The notes under the pieces were generated by a model. The model searched no databases. It was not told the DNA's origin and worked only from the letters and a program-made list of their open reading frames with translations. Both the position numbers and the translations under genes were made by a program. Of a stretch of 64,000 nucleotides of DNA, positions 43,764 to 52,906 are shown piece by piece. Each line of letters begins with the position of its first letter. The first letter of the stretch is position 1. Source of the stretch: Algivirga pacifica (lineage in GTDB: Bacteria; Bacteroidota; Bacteroidia; Cytophagales; Flammeovirgaceae); contig NZ_BAABJX010000057.1 in the NCBI RefSeq assembly GCF_039543525.1, forward strand, positions 3,864-67,863, written 5' to 3'.

Positions 43764-43793
43764 CAAATGTATATGCTTTTTTATAAACTTCAA
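43764..43793 (-). promoter_or_regulatory. Consensus promoter of the tRNA-Tyr/Gly/tuf unit
   Basis: Minus strand TTG (43793-43791), 19 nt, TACATTTG (43771-43764). Same octamer and spacing as the tRNA-Thr array promoter. The distance to tRNA-Tyr is 121 bp, against 40 bp for the Thr array. Confidence 0.85.
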
Positions 43794-43927
43794 ATAGTTC
43801 GTGTTTTTTTTGTTGATTTGTTACGTTAATCCATTGATATGGTCATTTTTGCTATCTGAAGATAGTATTTATAGGAATACAATCCTTTTTATTCTATTTT
43901 TTTATAAAATTATTCACTTTTGTGTTT

Positions 43928-45268
43928 ATGGTTAGACTAGACTTCACCGAACTACTTCTGCTACCAATCTTTTTTGCACTGATTCTATTGGCAGGAAAGT
44001 TACTGGAAACAAGGCTTACCCATGCACAGAATCGACGCATTTACTGGCAGGGCTTACTCATTAAACAAGTGGGGGCGCTATTTTTTGCTCTCGTGTATCT
44101 CTTTTATTACGGAGGAGGAGATACCACGGTATACCACCACGATGCCAAGATTATCCAAGAAGCTTTTTGGAGTAACCCCATTACAGGAATAAAAATTCTC
44201 TTGTACAATGTCGGTGATCGTTGGGATGCAGACACCTACGCTTACCTCAGAAATATGTGGATGGACAACCGAACCTCCAACTGGACTACAGCCAAGATTA
44301 CAGGCTTTGTAGAGATCTTTACCTTGGGTACTTTTCTTCCGGCTAGTCTTCTTTTTGGCTTTTTCTCTTTCCTAGGTATTTGGAAACTCTATCAGTTCTT
44401 TCTGCAATTTTATCCCCAATACCCGAAATGGTTAGGGTATAGTATGCTCTTTATCCCCTCTTGTGTCTTCTGGAGTTCAGGCATTATCAAGGAAACACTC
44501 ACCTCAGCGGCCGTAGGCTTCTTTGTCTATTATTTCTGTGAATTATTTTGTCATAAGCGAAGAATCCTATTCTCTGTTTTTGTGCTCCTATTATCTACAT
44601 GGATACTCAGAGACATTAAAAGCGTCACCCTACTAGCCTTACTTCCTGGATTATTAATCTGGCTATTATTTAAATACCAAGATCGTCTCTTCCCAAGCAA
44701 TAGTCTTAAAGGATTACTTGTTATTTCATCCCTATTGATTTTTGTAGGAGGAATGGTATTAGCAGGAAGGGATATTAGCAATCAACTAGAATCTCAGGAA
44801 GAGTTCGCCGCTCTTCAGTACCAACTCAAGGCTACTCATTATGACCACGGAGGGCGAACGAAAGGACATGGAGGGGGAGAAGCATCCTCCTACCAGTTAG
44901 ATTGCGCCAATGACCTTAGTTTTTTGGGAATGGTCTATTGTATTCCTTCCGCTATTAATGTCACCTTATTTCGCCCCTACCCTTGGGAGGTCAACAAAGC
45001 CTTTACCAGATTGATGTCTCTGGAAGGAGTCGCCTTAATGTTCTTCACCTTACTAGCTTTATTCAAAAGTAACGTTAATAGTATCAAGTCCCTGACAACC
45101 AATCCAGAGATACTGATGGCATTGAGCTACACTATTATCTTTGGTTTTATAGTAGGTCTATTTTCTTTCAACTTTGGAGTACTCACCCGCTTTAAAGCAC
45201 CTATGATGCCTTTTTATGTAGCCATGCTTGTGCTGATCTACCAACGAGCAGAGAGCAGGCGAAATTGA
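43928..45268 (+). CDS. Polytopic membrane protein near glycan locus, function unknown
   Basis: 446 residues from ATG (MVRLDFTELLLLPIFFALIL); a GTG two codons earlier is possible. About nine hydrophobic helices: LGTFLPASLLFGFFSFLGIW, SCVFWSSGIIKETLTSAAVG, LLVISSLLIFVGGMVLAG, FGFIVGLFSFNFGVLTRFK. The large loop after helix 2 contains YYGGGDTTVYHHDAKIIQEA and WDADTYAYLRN. Topology and the WSSGIIKET segment recall polysaccharide polymerase-like or C-type glycosyltransferase proteins. I cannot confirm this. The neighbour at 45346 is a glycosyltransferase on the opposite strand. Confidence 0.6.
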   Translation: MVRLDFTELLLLPIFFALILLAGKLLETRLTHAQNRRIYWQGLLIKQVGALFFALVYLFYYGGGDTTVYHHDAKIIQEAFWSNPITGIKILLYNVGDRWDADTYAYLRNMWMDNRTSNWTTAKITGFVEIFTLGTFLPASLLFGFFSFLGIWKLYQFFLQFYPQYPKWLGYSMLFIPSCVFWSSGIIKETLTSAAVGFFVYYFCELFCHKRRILFSVFVLLLSTWILRDIKSVTLLALLPGLLIWLLFKYQDRLFPSNSLKGLLVISSLLIFVGGMVLAGRDISNQLESQEEFAALQYQLKATHYDHGGRTKGHGGGEASSYQLDCANDLSFLGMVYCIPSAINVTLFRPYPWEVNKAFTRLMSLEGVALMFFTLLALFKSNVNSIKSLTTNPEILMALSYTIIFGFIVGLFSFNFGVLTRFKAPMMPFYVAMLVLIYQRAESRRN

Positions 45269-45298
45269 GGCTTTTCTGTAAAATTGCTAGTGCAGAAG

Positions 45299-45360
45299 GT
45301 GGTTAATTTTCAATGATTAATTTTCAATTTTCAATTATTTACTACTCACTGCCCACTGTT
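45299..45360. repeat. AATTTTCAATGATTAATTTTCAAT word with CACTG heptads
   Basis: GTTAATTTTCAATGATTAAT, then TTTCAATTTTCAATT, followed by CACTGCC CACTGTT CATTAAT. The right end runs into the C-terminal codons of the glycosyltransferase gene. The same composite is at 47161-47235. Confidence 0.75.
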
Positions 45361-46425
45361 CATTAATTCTAAAAAGTTGTCTTTATTGGACTGTACTGAA
45401 TAATGCTCTTCTATCTTCTTACGGGCCTTCTCTCCCATTTGATGGAGAACTTCCGGGTTTTCTAATAAATAAACTAATCGATGTTCCCAATCTTTTGGAG
45501 AGCAACAGATAAACCCATTCTCCTGATGGTCCACAATTTCCTTATTGACTCCAACGGGAGATACCAGTGCCGGAATTCCCAATGCCATATATTGCAAGGC
45601 TTTGAAGCCGCACTTTCCTTTTGCCCACTTATCCTCTGTCAGAGGCATAATACCCATATCAAACTGCATCAAGTCCTGAATCTCTGTTTCCTTTTTCCAG
45701 GGCTGAAATACCATTGACTTTAGTTTTAGATCCGGTGCTTCATTGGAAATCACCCTAAACTCAAAGTCATACCTTTCCTCCAAGTCTTGTAAAATCGGTT
45801 CTAGCAACTTTAAATAGATAGAAGTGGTTAAAGTACCTGTCCACCCTATGATGGGCTTCGTATTCTTTTTTTGAGGATATAAGATTGGGTTATGGTACCC
45901 TTCTGTATCAATTGTCGTAGGGTTGATGATCACGTTGGAGTTAAATGACTTGGCATAAGCTGCCAGGTACTCATTCCCTGCCGACACCTTATGGCTCCAT
46001 TTGATGATAAAGGGTACCTTGTGATACCATTTCAGCCAATGAAAACGAGCATTATGCTCAGAATAATTGGGCAACCATATGGCATCATCAAAATCATAGA
46101 TAATTTTTTTCCCCAACACCTTCGCTAAAAACCATTCAAATACAGGAGGACCAATATGGGATGCTTCTCGATGAAGAAAAACACAATCATACTGATAAGC
46201 CTTTAACATCAATAACTTCCTACGACCAAAGGCCTTTATAATCCCAAATGCTTTTTGAATAAAATGCCCTGGTTTATGCAGGATATTCCATGTAGAAAGA
46301 TCAATAAAAGGAGCATAGGTATAGGTGTGACCTGCTTCTTCCAAAAAGTCTAAATATTGTTCGAAACGAAATCGCTGAGAGGGAGCAATCGTAGGGGGAT
46401 ATGGTGCGAGGATTAGAATATTCAT
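45346..46425 (-). CDS. Glycosyltransferase, GT4-like
   Basis: 359 residues. N-terminal LILAPYPPTIAPSQRFRFEQ, KIIYDFDDAIWLPNY, donor-domain PIIGWTGTLTTSIYLKLLEP, IMPLTEDKWAKGKCGFKALQ and YMALGIPALVSPVGVNKEIV. These match retaining GT-B (family 4) enzymes using nucleotide sugars. Cytosolic with no membrane helix. It is separated from the main glycan run by the RloA/RloB pair and a 37-bp gap, so it may be a displaced member of the same locus. Confidence 0.88.
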   Translation of the reverse strand: MNILILAPYPPTIAPSQRFRFEQYLDFLEEAGHTYTYAPFIDLSTWNILHKPGHFIQKAFGIIKAFGRRKLLMLKAYQYDCVFLHREASHIGPPVFEWFLAKVLGKKIIYDFDDAIWLPNYSEHNARFHWLKWYHKVPFIIKWSHKVSAGNEYLAAYAKSFNSNVIINPTTIDTEGYHNPILYPQKKNTKPIIGWTGTLTTSIYLKLLEPILQDLEERYDFEFRVISNEAPDLKLKSMVFQPWKKETEIQDLMQFDMGIMPLTEDKWAKGKCGFKALQYMALGIPALVSPVGVNKEIVDHQENGFICCSPKDWEHRLVYLLENPEVLHQMGEKARKKIEEHYSVQSNKDNFLELMNSGQ

Positions 46426-46462
46426 TATATGTTGAATTATTTTTTTCGTAAAAATAATATTT

Positions 46463-47167
46463 TTACGGGGGTGACCAATGATAAAACCGTATCCATTCCC
46501 TCAGTTCCTCCACCAATACATGTACACGGGTCGATGGGTTTGCCTCAATCACAGGTTTTCCTTTATGATAAATCAATAACTGTTTAGCTCGATCAACGGC
46601 TTTTTCTTCTATTCCCAATTTATCTACCATATCCAGAATACGAACATTCCCATGTACATAATTATAGCGAGCAAATCGGCCTCCAAACTTCCGTACCTCT
46701 TCCTGCAGTTGCCCATAAATCCATTTCCGTGGAATAGGCTCTTCTGCCGGAAGATCCATAAAATGCAATAATAACCATAACTCAAACACTTCATTACTAT
46801 AAGCTATATGCATCTTTTCCTCCTTGGCAATCTTCAAAGCCTTCTCAAAGCGTACCCGTTTACTGGTATTAATATCCGCATCATCCTTATCAAATACGAC
46901 CCATACAAAATCAATCTCTCGCTTGGCTTCATACTGTAGCTCTTGCTTATACGTGATTGCCTTCTGAACTACTCCTAATGGATCCCTGCCCGTTCCTACT
47001 GCCCTTAAATATAGGGTATCCGGTGGAAAGGCCTGAGCAAAACCATTAAAGTAAGCAGGCTCCGTATTCTTGTCCTCACAAACAATCAGAAAATACTGCT
47101 TATAGGTGCGGATACGGTGGGGACGGGTGATATGGTCTCGGGTTGTGCGCAAATTTTTAATTTTCAA
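46463..47167 (-). CDS. rloB: RloB-family (AbiLii-like) protein
   Basis: 234 residues. RloB features: YFLIVCEDKNTEPAYFNGF with acidic residues near 31-37, VWVVFDKDDADINTSK, and YSNEVFELWLLLHFMDLP. The acidic residues resemble a TOPRIM-type metal site, suggesting a nuclease effector (inference). The start is a TTG formed by the intergenic repeat (TTGAAAATTAAAAATTTG); an in-frame TAA lies two codons upstream, so no earlier start exists. It follows RloA by 60 bp on the same strand. RloA-RloB pairs were named in Campylobacter hsd loci and resemble AbiL of Lactococcus. Confidence 0.85.
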   Translation of the reverse strand: MKIKNLRTTRDHITRPHRIRTYKQYFLIVCEDKNTEPAYFNGFAQAFPPDTLYLRAVGTGRDPLGVVQKAITYKQELQYEAKREIDFVWVVFDKDDADINTSKRVRFEKALKIAKEEKMHIAYSNEVFELWLLLHFMDLPAEEPIPRKWIYGQLQEEVRKFGGRFARYNYVHGNVRILDMVDKLGIEEKAVDRAKQLLIYHKGKPVIEANPSTRVHVLVEELREWIRFYHWSPP

Positions 47168-47235
47168 TGATTAATTTTCAATTATTTATTCCTCACTGTT
47201 CACTGCCCATTGCTCACTGTTCTCTGTTCACTGTC
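47161..47235. repeat. AT word plus six tandem heptamers between rloA and rloB
   Basis: TTTTCAATGATTAATTTTCA word (47161-47180), then tandem 7-mers from 47194: CACTGTT, CACTGCC, CATTGCT, CACTGTT, CTCTGTT, CACTGTC. The TGA stop of rloA and the TTG start of rloB both lie inside the repeat. Confidence 0.85.
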
Positions 47236-48523
47236 CCAGCAGGTCAAAATTGCCAAGAACCGGAATGGCTCCATACCTCCCTTCTAAATAACGCTTGGCC
47301 TTATTGGCATCATCTTTTCCTTTTTGTTGGGGATAGAAATATTGATAGTCGGAAAGCGCAAAGACCTCTGAAGCTTCCCAGGCATTTTTCTCTACAAAAT
47401 TGATCTGATCACGACGGAGATTGGCATAATGCAGTAAGTTCGTATCGTGTGTGGCAAAGATAATTTGGGCATGATATGGATTGCTTTTCTTAGAAAAAAA
47501 CAACTCCAGAATATTCAAGGTGATTATAGGATGGCTTTTGGCTTCAATCTCATCCACAATCAGAATTCCTCCATTTAGCAACGTATGTAATACAGGACCT
47601 GAAAACTGGAACGCCTTTCGAGACCCCTCAGACTCCCGCTCGTGCATAGACCATACCATGGTTTCTTCCCTTTGCTTTCCTTGGGCATCATAGGTGTAAT
47701 GAAGGGTCTCCACTTGTATGTTTAACCTACTTTTCAGCTCGTCCAACACTACTGCCTTTGTCTCCTCCGGCATCCCTTCAATATATTCATGGGGATTGAA
47801 CTGTTTCTTTTGTAATAATAGATCACAAAATCCGAGATTCAGAGAATCCAAAAAGCCTTTGATCTTTTGGGCATACGCCTCATTATCCAATAACTGAATG
47901 GTATTGACCTCTTCTTTCTTGGTATCTAGACCATCCACATAGATCATGCGATCAAACCACTGCAGCAACTCCTTAGCCTCAGGGATATTGACCATATCGC
48001 AGATAGACAAAAACAAAGCATTGGGCCGTGTAATCGTAATCGCCGTATTAATGGCACTCTTAGCGCCCTTCAAGGCTGATGATACTTCTATTTTATCGCC
48101 TTCCCGAAAAAACACCTCTACCTCCCGGCCAATCTTCTTGCGGTATAACCACTCCGACAATACCCTTTGTTGATTATACGTAAAACCATAACGGTAACGT
48201 ACTTCTCCCAAAATAATAGTCGCCTCCATCACAGTAGGTCTGCAGTTAAATCCCTCCTTCAATAAATAAGGATCATAAGGCAACTTAGCCACTGAACTTC
48301 CTTGTGCTGACGTAGAGACTAGTTGATCAAACAAGGTCAAGCCTTTTAGACAATTAGACTTACCGCTGCTGTTTGCTCCGTACAATGCCAATCCATTAAG
48401 AGCCTGATGCTTATTTCCTCGAATATTCTCGGAGTACTCTTTTTGTCTGGGGTCAGGTAGGAGAGAGAGTACTTGCTCCTCGGCGATGGAGCGGTAGTTG
48501 GAGATGCGGAATTCTAGGAGCAT
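47228..48523 (-). CDS. rloA: RloA-like AAA/ABC-type ATPase (AbiLi-like)
   Basis: 431 residues. EFRISNYRSIAEEQVLSLLP start, Walker A GLALYGANSSGKSN at 45-57, Walker B GGILIVDEIEAKSHPI and the sensor IIFATHDTNLL. This is the OLD/RecF-like AAA_15 class fused to no other domain. Such ATPases pair with TOPRIM or RloB effectors in several phage-defence systems, the ATPase sensing or holding the effector in check. No restriction-modification genes are near, and the pair splits the glycan locus, so acquisition by transfer is likely. Confidence 0.85.
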   Translation of the reverse strand: MLLEFRISNYRSIAEEQVLSLLPDPRQKEYSENIRGNKHQALNGLALYGANSSGKSNCLKGLTLFDQLVSTSAQGSSVAKLPYDPYLLKEGFNCRPTVMEATIILGEVRYRYGFTYNQQRVLSEWLYRKKIGREVEVFFREGDKIEVSSALKGAKSAINTAITITRPNALFLSICDMVNIPEAKELLQWFDRMIYVDGLDTKKEEVNTIQLLDNEAYAQKIKGFLDSLNLGFCDLLLQKKQFNPHEYIEGMPEETKAVVLDELKSRLNIQVETLHYTYDAQGKQREETMVWSMHERESEGSRKAFQFSGPVLHTLLNGGILIVDEIEAKSHPIITLNILELFFSKKSNPYHAQIIFATHDTNLLHYANLRRDQINFVEKNAWEASEVFALSDYQYFYPQQKGKDDANKAKRYLEGRYGAIPVLGNFDLLGQ

Positions 48524-48587
48524 GGAGTAAATCGTTTATAGGCTATCACTATTGCTTTCTAAAAGTACAAAATAAATAACACAATAG

Positions 48588-48734
48588 CCCCGGGCAACGC
48601 CCGGGGAAAACGATAGAATAGTGGTTAATGATTACTCGAATCAATCGTTATAACACTGCTGCACCCCAATACTATTAATACTATAGTTTTGTGGTAGATC
48701 GATAATTTACTGCTGCCCCGGGCGGTGCCCGGGG
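48588..48734. repeat. REPIN-like pair of GC-rich hairpins
   Basis: CCCCGGGC-AAC-GCCCGGGG (48588-48606) and, on the opposite strand, CCCCGGGC-ACC-GCCCGGGG (48716-48734), each preceded by AATAG on its own strand. They form an inverted pair separated by about 110 AT-rich bp. This matches the REP/BIME-REPIN design. No RAYT transposase is in the window. Confidence 0.75.
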
Positions 48735-48797
48735 CTATTTGGCTTTTTTTACTTGTGGTCTATGGACTTTATTATTAAAATATCCGGATCAAATACT

Positions 48798-49676
48798 TTA
48801 TTCCCAAGAAGTAAGATCTAGACCTGTCAACTCTACTAATCTCTCATTATGAGATTGATAATGCTTTTTTAACTCAACAGCTATAGATTGTTCCATTTTT
48901 GGGAAACGCACCTCTGATTTATTCACCGCTTCCACTTTTTGTCCCAAAGTTGTAAAGAGTGTTCCCGGAAGAATCTTTTTTATAGTTTGCTTTAAGGGAT
49001 TATTCTCTCTTTTAAGCCAATGAATCACCTTGGATAGCGCTCGTGACCTATTTTGAGTAGTCTTATTGTGTACTTTATTCACATTTACAGATTCTACTTC
49101 TTCTAAATACAATAATTCCAAAATCGGGTTGATAACATTTTGGGGAGAATTTTTTAAGTCTTCAAACAGATAAACGTGTACCTGTTCTTTTGGGAAGTAA
49201 CGATACAGCATTTCTATTTGTTCATGATAATACCCTAAACGAATAAACTGATTAAACATAATATCATATTCCCCTCGATGATGTTTTTCCAAAGCTATAA
49301 AGATAGCTTCAAAAGGTTTCTCCATCCACCCATCCGAAACCGCCATAGTATAGGACGAATAAGCCCTCTGTACTGGTTCTCTTAATAATACGACTAAATG
49401 ACAAGCAGGATTATGTTCACACAAACGTTTAACCGCTTCCTCCTTGAGCATCATCGTCACATTTTTAGTAACAATTTTCTGCTCTTTTGTTCCCTTTATT
49501 CCATAATCACGATAAGCTAAATCTATTCCTTTTTCATACGAGCGATCGTCTGTGAAGTAAGCAAACTCTTCTTGGGGATGCGTAATAATATCAGGATGTT
49601 CTGAAAGGTAATTTTTAAGTGAAGTTGTTCCTGATTTTTGGGTACCTACAATCATTAAGTCGATTAAAGAATTCAT
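48798..49676 (-). CDS. Sulfotransferase (NDST-like)
   Basis: 292 residues. The 5'-phosphosulfate loop GTQKSGTTSL (about 11-20), IITHPQEEFAYFTDDRSYEK, and the 3'-phosphate block LVVLLREPVQRAYSSYTMAV are those of PAPS-dependent sulfotransferases. The enzyme likely sulfates a sugar in the locus product. It follows the glycosyltransferase run by 121 bp. No cysNC or APS kinase is in the window, so PAPS must come from elsewhere. Confidence 0.9.
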   Translation of the reverse strand: MNSLIDLMIVGTQKSGTTSLKNYLSEHPDIITHPQEEFAYFTDDRSYEKGIDLAYRDYGIKGTKEQKIVTKNVTMMLKEEAVKRLCEHNPACHLVVLLREPVQRAYSSYTMAVSDGWMEKPFEAIFIALEKHHRGEYDIMFNQFIRLGYYHEQIEMLYRYFPKEQVHVYLFEDLKNSPQNVINPILELLYLEEVESVNVNKVHNKTTQNRSRALSKVIHWLKRENNPLKQTIKKILPGTLFTTLGQKVEAVNKSEVRFPKMEQSIAVELKKHYQSHNERLVELTGLDLTSWE

Positions 49677-49797
49677 TCGTTTTATAACATTTTAAAAAAT
49701 TGGAATAGTCTACTTATCTAAGAGATGTTTATCACAAAAAAAAATTGTCCTATTTCTGCTTTCCCAATAAAACAATCTTTTTTCTAAAAGCCCCTAA

Positions 49798-50982
49798 TCA
49801 TAGCACACATAACTCCAAAGCTTTTTCATAATCCTCTACAGCCTTATCCAAAGAAAAATACTCCACACCCCTTTGGTGAATACAGTCATAATCATATACT
49901 CTTGACTGCCATCTAGAGATAACACGCTCAAGCGTCTCTTCTGATAAATCATCCAACAAAAAGCCATAAGTATCCCCTGTCAGTATATTTTCCGTATCTC
50001 CGATTCCTTTGGTAGATACCACAGGCACTCCACCTAAAAGATATTCTCCTACCTTAATTGGAGCAACCGCTTGCATAGAAAATGAAGGTTTTCGAAATGC
50101 CAACCCTAAATCAGCGGCTGATACGTACTCCAACACCTTTTCAGAAGGTACACTCCTTACTATAACTTTTTTCATCAAATCAGTAGGTAGACTATCTAAA
50201 AATGGTTGTAAGGATTTTTTATCTTTTGTAAGAACTAAAAAACGAGAAGCCACTTTTTGATTTATAAGACTAAAGAATCGAAACATCTCCTCAACACAAT
50301 ACTGAGTCCCAATACTTCCGACATATATCAACAGCTTTTCATCTACAGCAACACCTAGTTCTTTTCGTAAGGCTTCCCGACCAGCATACAAGACATTAAT
50401 ATCAGGAACAGCCTTACCATTTCTCACTACCACTATTTTCTCTTCCGCATGCTGTCCAGTACGATGAGCTATAATCTCTTTCGCCTTTTGAGAACGTACT
50501 ATTATAGCATCAGCAAGTACTCCTCCTGTATATTCTACATCTCTCAAAAAACGATATACTAAGGAACTAGGAGACCACCCTCCAAAATCTACCCGTTCAT
50601 CCAATGCGAGACCATCTGCATCAAATAATACTTTACAATCCAACTTTTGAGTTATCCATCGTACCAATAACATTGGATAAATACTACGTGGCATAACAAT
50701 CCCGATCTTGTGTTGTTTCGCATAACGAATAATCTCCCTTCTGCTTTTCCAAAGTGTATACAATTCTCCTAAAGGCTGTAACTTTCTTATCACTGATATT
50801 CTATGATAAAATACTCCTTCCTGCTCACAGGCTTCCTTGGTGCCAATATCATTACCCCATGTAAATTGAATGATATGAAACTGATACCCTTTTTGTTTTA
50901 AGGCTGAAAAAATAGGTAAAAATAATCCTTGAAGGTAGTTCACCTGGGGACCATCCCAAGTGATAAAGAGAATATTCTTCAT
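49798..50982 (-). CDS. Glycosyltransferase, GT4-like
   Basis: 394 residues: NILFITWDGPQVNYLQGLFL, DAIIVRSQKAKEIIAHRTGQ, KLLIYVGSIGTQYCVEEMFR (donor domain) and GEYLLGGVPVVSTKGIGDTE. GT-B retaining type, cytosolic. It is separated from the next gene upstream by 9 bp. Confidence 0.85.
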   Translation of the reverse strand: MKNILFITWDGPQVNYLQGLFLPIFSALKQKGYQFHIIQFTWGNDIGTKEACEQEGVFYHRISVIRKLQPLGELYTLWKSRREIIRYAKQHKIGIVMPRSIYPMLLVRWITQKLDCKVLFDADGLALDERVDFGGWSPSSLVYRFLRDVEYTGGVLADAIIVRSQKAKEIIAHRTGQHAEEKIVVVRNGKAVPDINVLYAGREALRKELGVAVDEKLLIYVGSIGTQYCVEEMFRFFSLINQKVASRFLVLTKDKKSLQPFLDSLPTDLMKKVIVRSVPSEKVLEYVSAADLGLAFRKPSFSMQAVAPIKVGEYLLGGVPVVSTKGIGDTENILTGDTYGFLLDDLSEETLERVISRWQSRVYDYDCIHQRGVEYFSLDKAVEDYEKALELCVL

Positions 50983-50991
50983 AATGATTGA

Positions 50992-51789
50992 CTATCGAAA
51001 AAGTACACCAATAGCTGATGGCAAATCTTTCTCTTTAAGATAAGATTTAAACATGATCAACTTTATCTTTCTTTTAAAATTAGCCTGTTGTTTCCTTGTG
51101 ATTCCTACTATACTAGACAACTGTTGACAAACTGTAAAATAACCCTCTTCCAAGCCCTTTAAATTACTCATCGCCGATCCATGTCCCGTACGGTATTTCA
51201 AAGTTACTTCTTCCACACAAGTATATAGACCATCTTCTGCTATTGTTAGATAAAACAACAAATCCTCGCTATGCGTCATTCCTTCCTTAAAGGCATATAT
51301 CCTTTGAGTATTTCGCTTTACCATCCAGGTTTGTCCAAGAAAACATCTACTATCTAAATTCACTAATGCATTTAGTGGTTTACCTTGATACGTAGGCTCC
51401 CAAGTTTCCAACACCCTGGACATGCTTGCATCATATTTCTCCACCACTCCATCTACAAAAGCCACTCCATCCACAAAAGCATCCAACCGAGCCTTCAAAC
51501 TATTTTCCGAAAACATATCATCCGCATCCAAAAAGCAAAAATAATCTCCTTTCATCTCTTGCAGTCCTTTGTTTCGGGCACTGCTTACTCCTTTATTTTC
51601 TTGCTCGAAATAACGTATACGAGCGTCTGAATAAGACTGGATGATTTCTGAAGTATTATCTGTACTACCATCGTTTATAATCAGTAACTCCCAGTTGGAG
51701 TGCGTCTGCTTCAGTACTGAGGTGATCGCCTGTTGGATATAAGCTGCGGCATTGTAGGCGGGCATTATAATAGAAACCAAACAATTCAT
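50992..51789 (-). CDS. Glycosyltransferase family 2
   Basis: 265 residues: VSIIMPAYNAAAYIQQAITS, LLIINDGSTDNTSEIIQSYS, ENKGVSSARNKGLQEMKGDY and the DxD-containing CFLDADDMFSENS. GT2 (GT-A fold) inverting enzyme using a metal-bound nucleotide sugar. It starts 2 bp after the stop of its upstream neighbour. Confidence 0.9.
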   Translation of the reverse strand: MNCLVSIIMPAYNAAAYIQQAITSVLKQTHSNWELLIINDGSTDNTSEIIQSYSDARIRYFEQENKGVSSARNKGLQEMKGDYFCFLDADDMFSENSLKARLDAFVDGVAFVDGVVEKYDASMSRVLETWEPTYQGKPLNALVNLDSRCFLGQTWMVKRNTQRIYAFKEGMTHSEDLLFYLTIAEDGLYTCVEEVTLKYRTGHGSAMSNLKGLEEGYFTVCQQLSSIVGITRKQQANFKRKIKLIMFKSYLKEKDLPSAIGVLFR

Positions 51790-51791
51790 AG

Positions 51792-52895
51792 TTAACTTAG
51801 ATGGTTGTCAATAATCCGTTCTATCTTGTCTAATTGTTTACTATAGGTATGATTTTCCACAAATAGCCTTCTTAGATGCTCCTTCTCAGAACTATTATAC
51901 GTTCTTATATCACTAACCACTTCCCTAAACTTCTCCAACAGTTCCTCATTCTTCTTACTCATTATCAGTAACTCTGGATAATCTTTATATTCATCCGAAT
52001 AACTGGACACAATCACTTTACCACTCCCCAAATACTCCATCGTCTTGTGTAAGTTAGAGTGTTGTTTGATATCTCCCTCTGTGTCCATCTTATAAACACT
52101 CAATAAAACATCCATTTTGGATAGGTAAGACGGAATAAGATAACTTTCTTTAGGACCTAGCAATCGAACATTAGATGCCCTTTGCAACTCTTCCATATAT
52201 TCCTTTAACAATGTCTCCCGTGATAAATTGGAGATAGTATAGCTACCGATAAAATTAAAATCAATATCAGGATACTCCTTAATCAGTTGTAAGATGATCT
52301 TCCAATCAATACAAAAGCGTGATAAGTTTCCTACATATCCCACCTGTATTTTATGTTGATCAAAAGATTCTTCCAACTGATAATTATTTCTGCTTTCTTG
52401 ATAACCGTGATGAATCTTATAGACATGGTCATTATCTGGCTGTAACTCTTGTTTAATAAAATCAGAGGTACAAAAACAAATATCAGAAGTCGTTGCTAAT
52501 AGATCTCTATGAATATTCTCTGCCATATCTACAATATGACAGATCTTAAAAGGCTTTTTTATTCGACTAAGATTAAAAAAGCGAGAGCTATCAAAATTCC
52601 AGATAATGTTTACCTCCTCTCCTATCAATTGTTCAACAACCTGTAATTCCCACTTGGTCAAGATAGCTCCCAACCAATTTGGTAATCGACCAATTCCTCT
52701 AAATTTCAAGGGTTTATTGATAATGTATAGGTTATCCGAGACACTGATTACCTCCTCTTTGGAAGTGGGTGGGTTCAGAAAATAAACCTTATTCCCTCTT
52801 TCTGCTAAAGTCTTAGCATAATGATGCTTAGAAACGAAGCTTTTACCCCAAGCTTCAGGAGAAATCAATAAAATTACCTTATTCTTTAGAGTCAT
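51792..52895 (-). CDS. Glycosyltransferase, GT-B type
   Basis: 367 residues. LLISPEAWGKSFVSKHHYAK, CFCTSDFIKQEL, IQVGYVGNLSRFCIDWKIIL, LLGPKESYLIPSYLSKMDVL, TMEYLGSGKVIVSSYS. The family-1/4 donor domain is visible, though the usual EAxA motif is weak. 11 bp after its upstream neighbour. Confidence 0.8.
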   Translation of the reverse strand: MTLKNKVILLISPEAWGKSFVSKHHYAKTLAERGNKVYFLNPPTSKEEVISVSDNLYIINKPLKFRGIGRLPNWLGAILTKWELQVVEQLIGEEVNIIWNFDSSRFFNLSRIKKPFKICHIVDMAENIHRDLLATTSDICFCTSDFIKQELQPDNDHVYKIHHGYQESRNNYQLEESFDQHKIQVGYVGNLSRFCIDWKIILQLIKEYPDIDFNFIGSYTISNLSRETLLKEYMEELQRASNVRLLGPKESYLIPSYLSKMDVLLSVYKMDTEGDIKQHSNLHKTMEYLGSGKVIVSSYSDEYKDYPELLIMSKKNEELLEKFREVVSDIRTYNSSEKEHLRRLFVENHTYSKQLDKIERIIDNHLS

Positions 52896-52906
52896 TGGTC
52901 TTTTTA

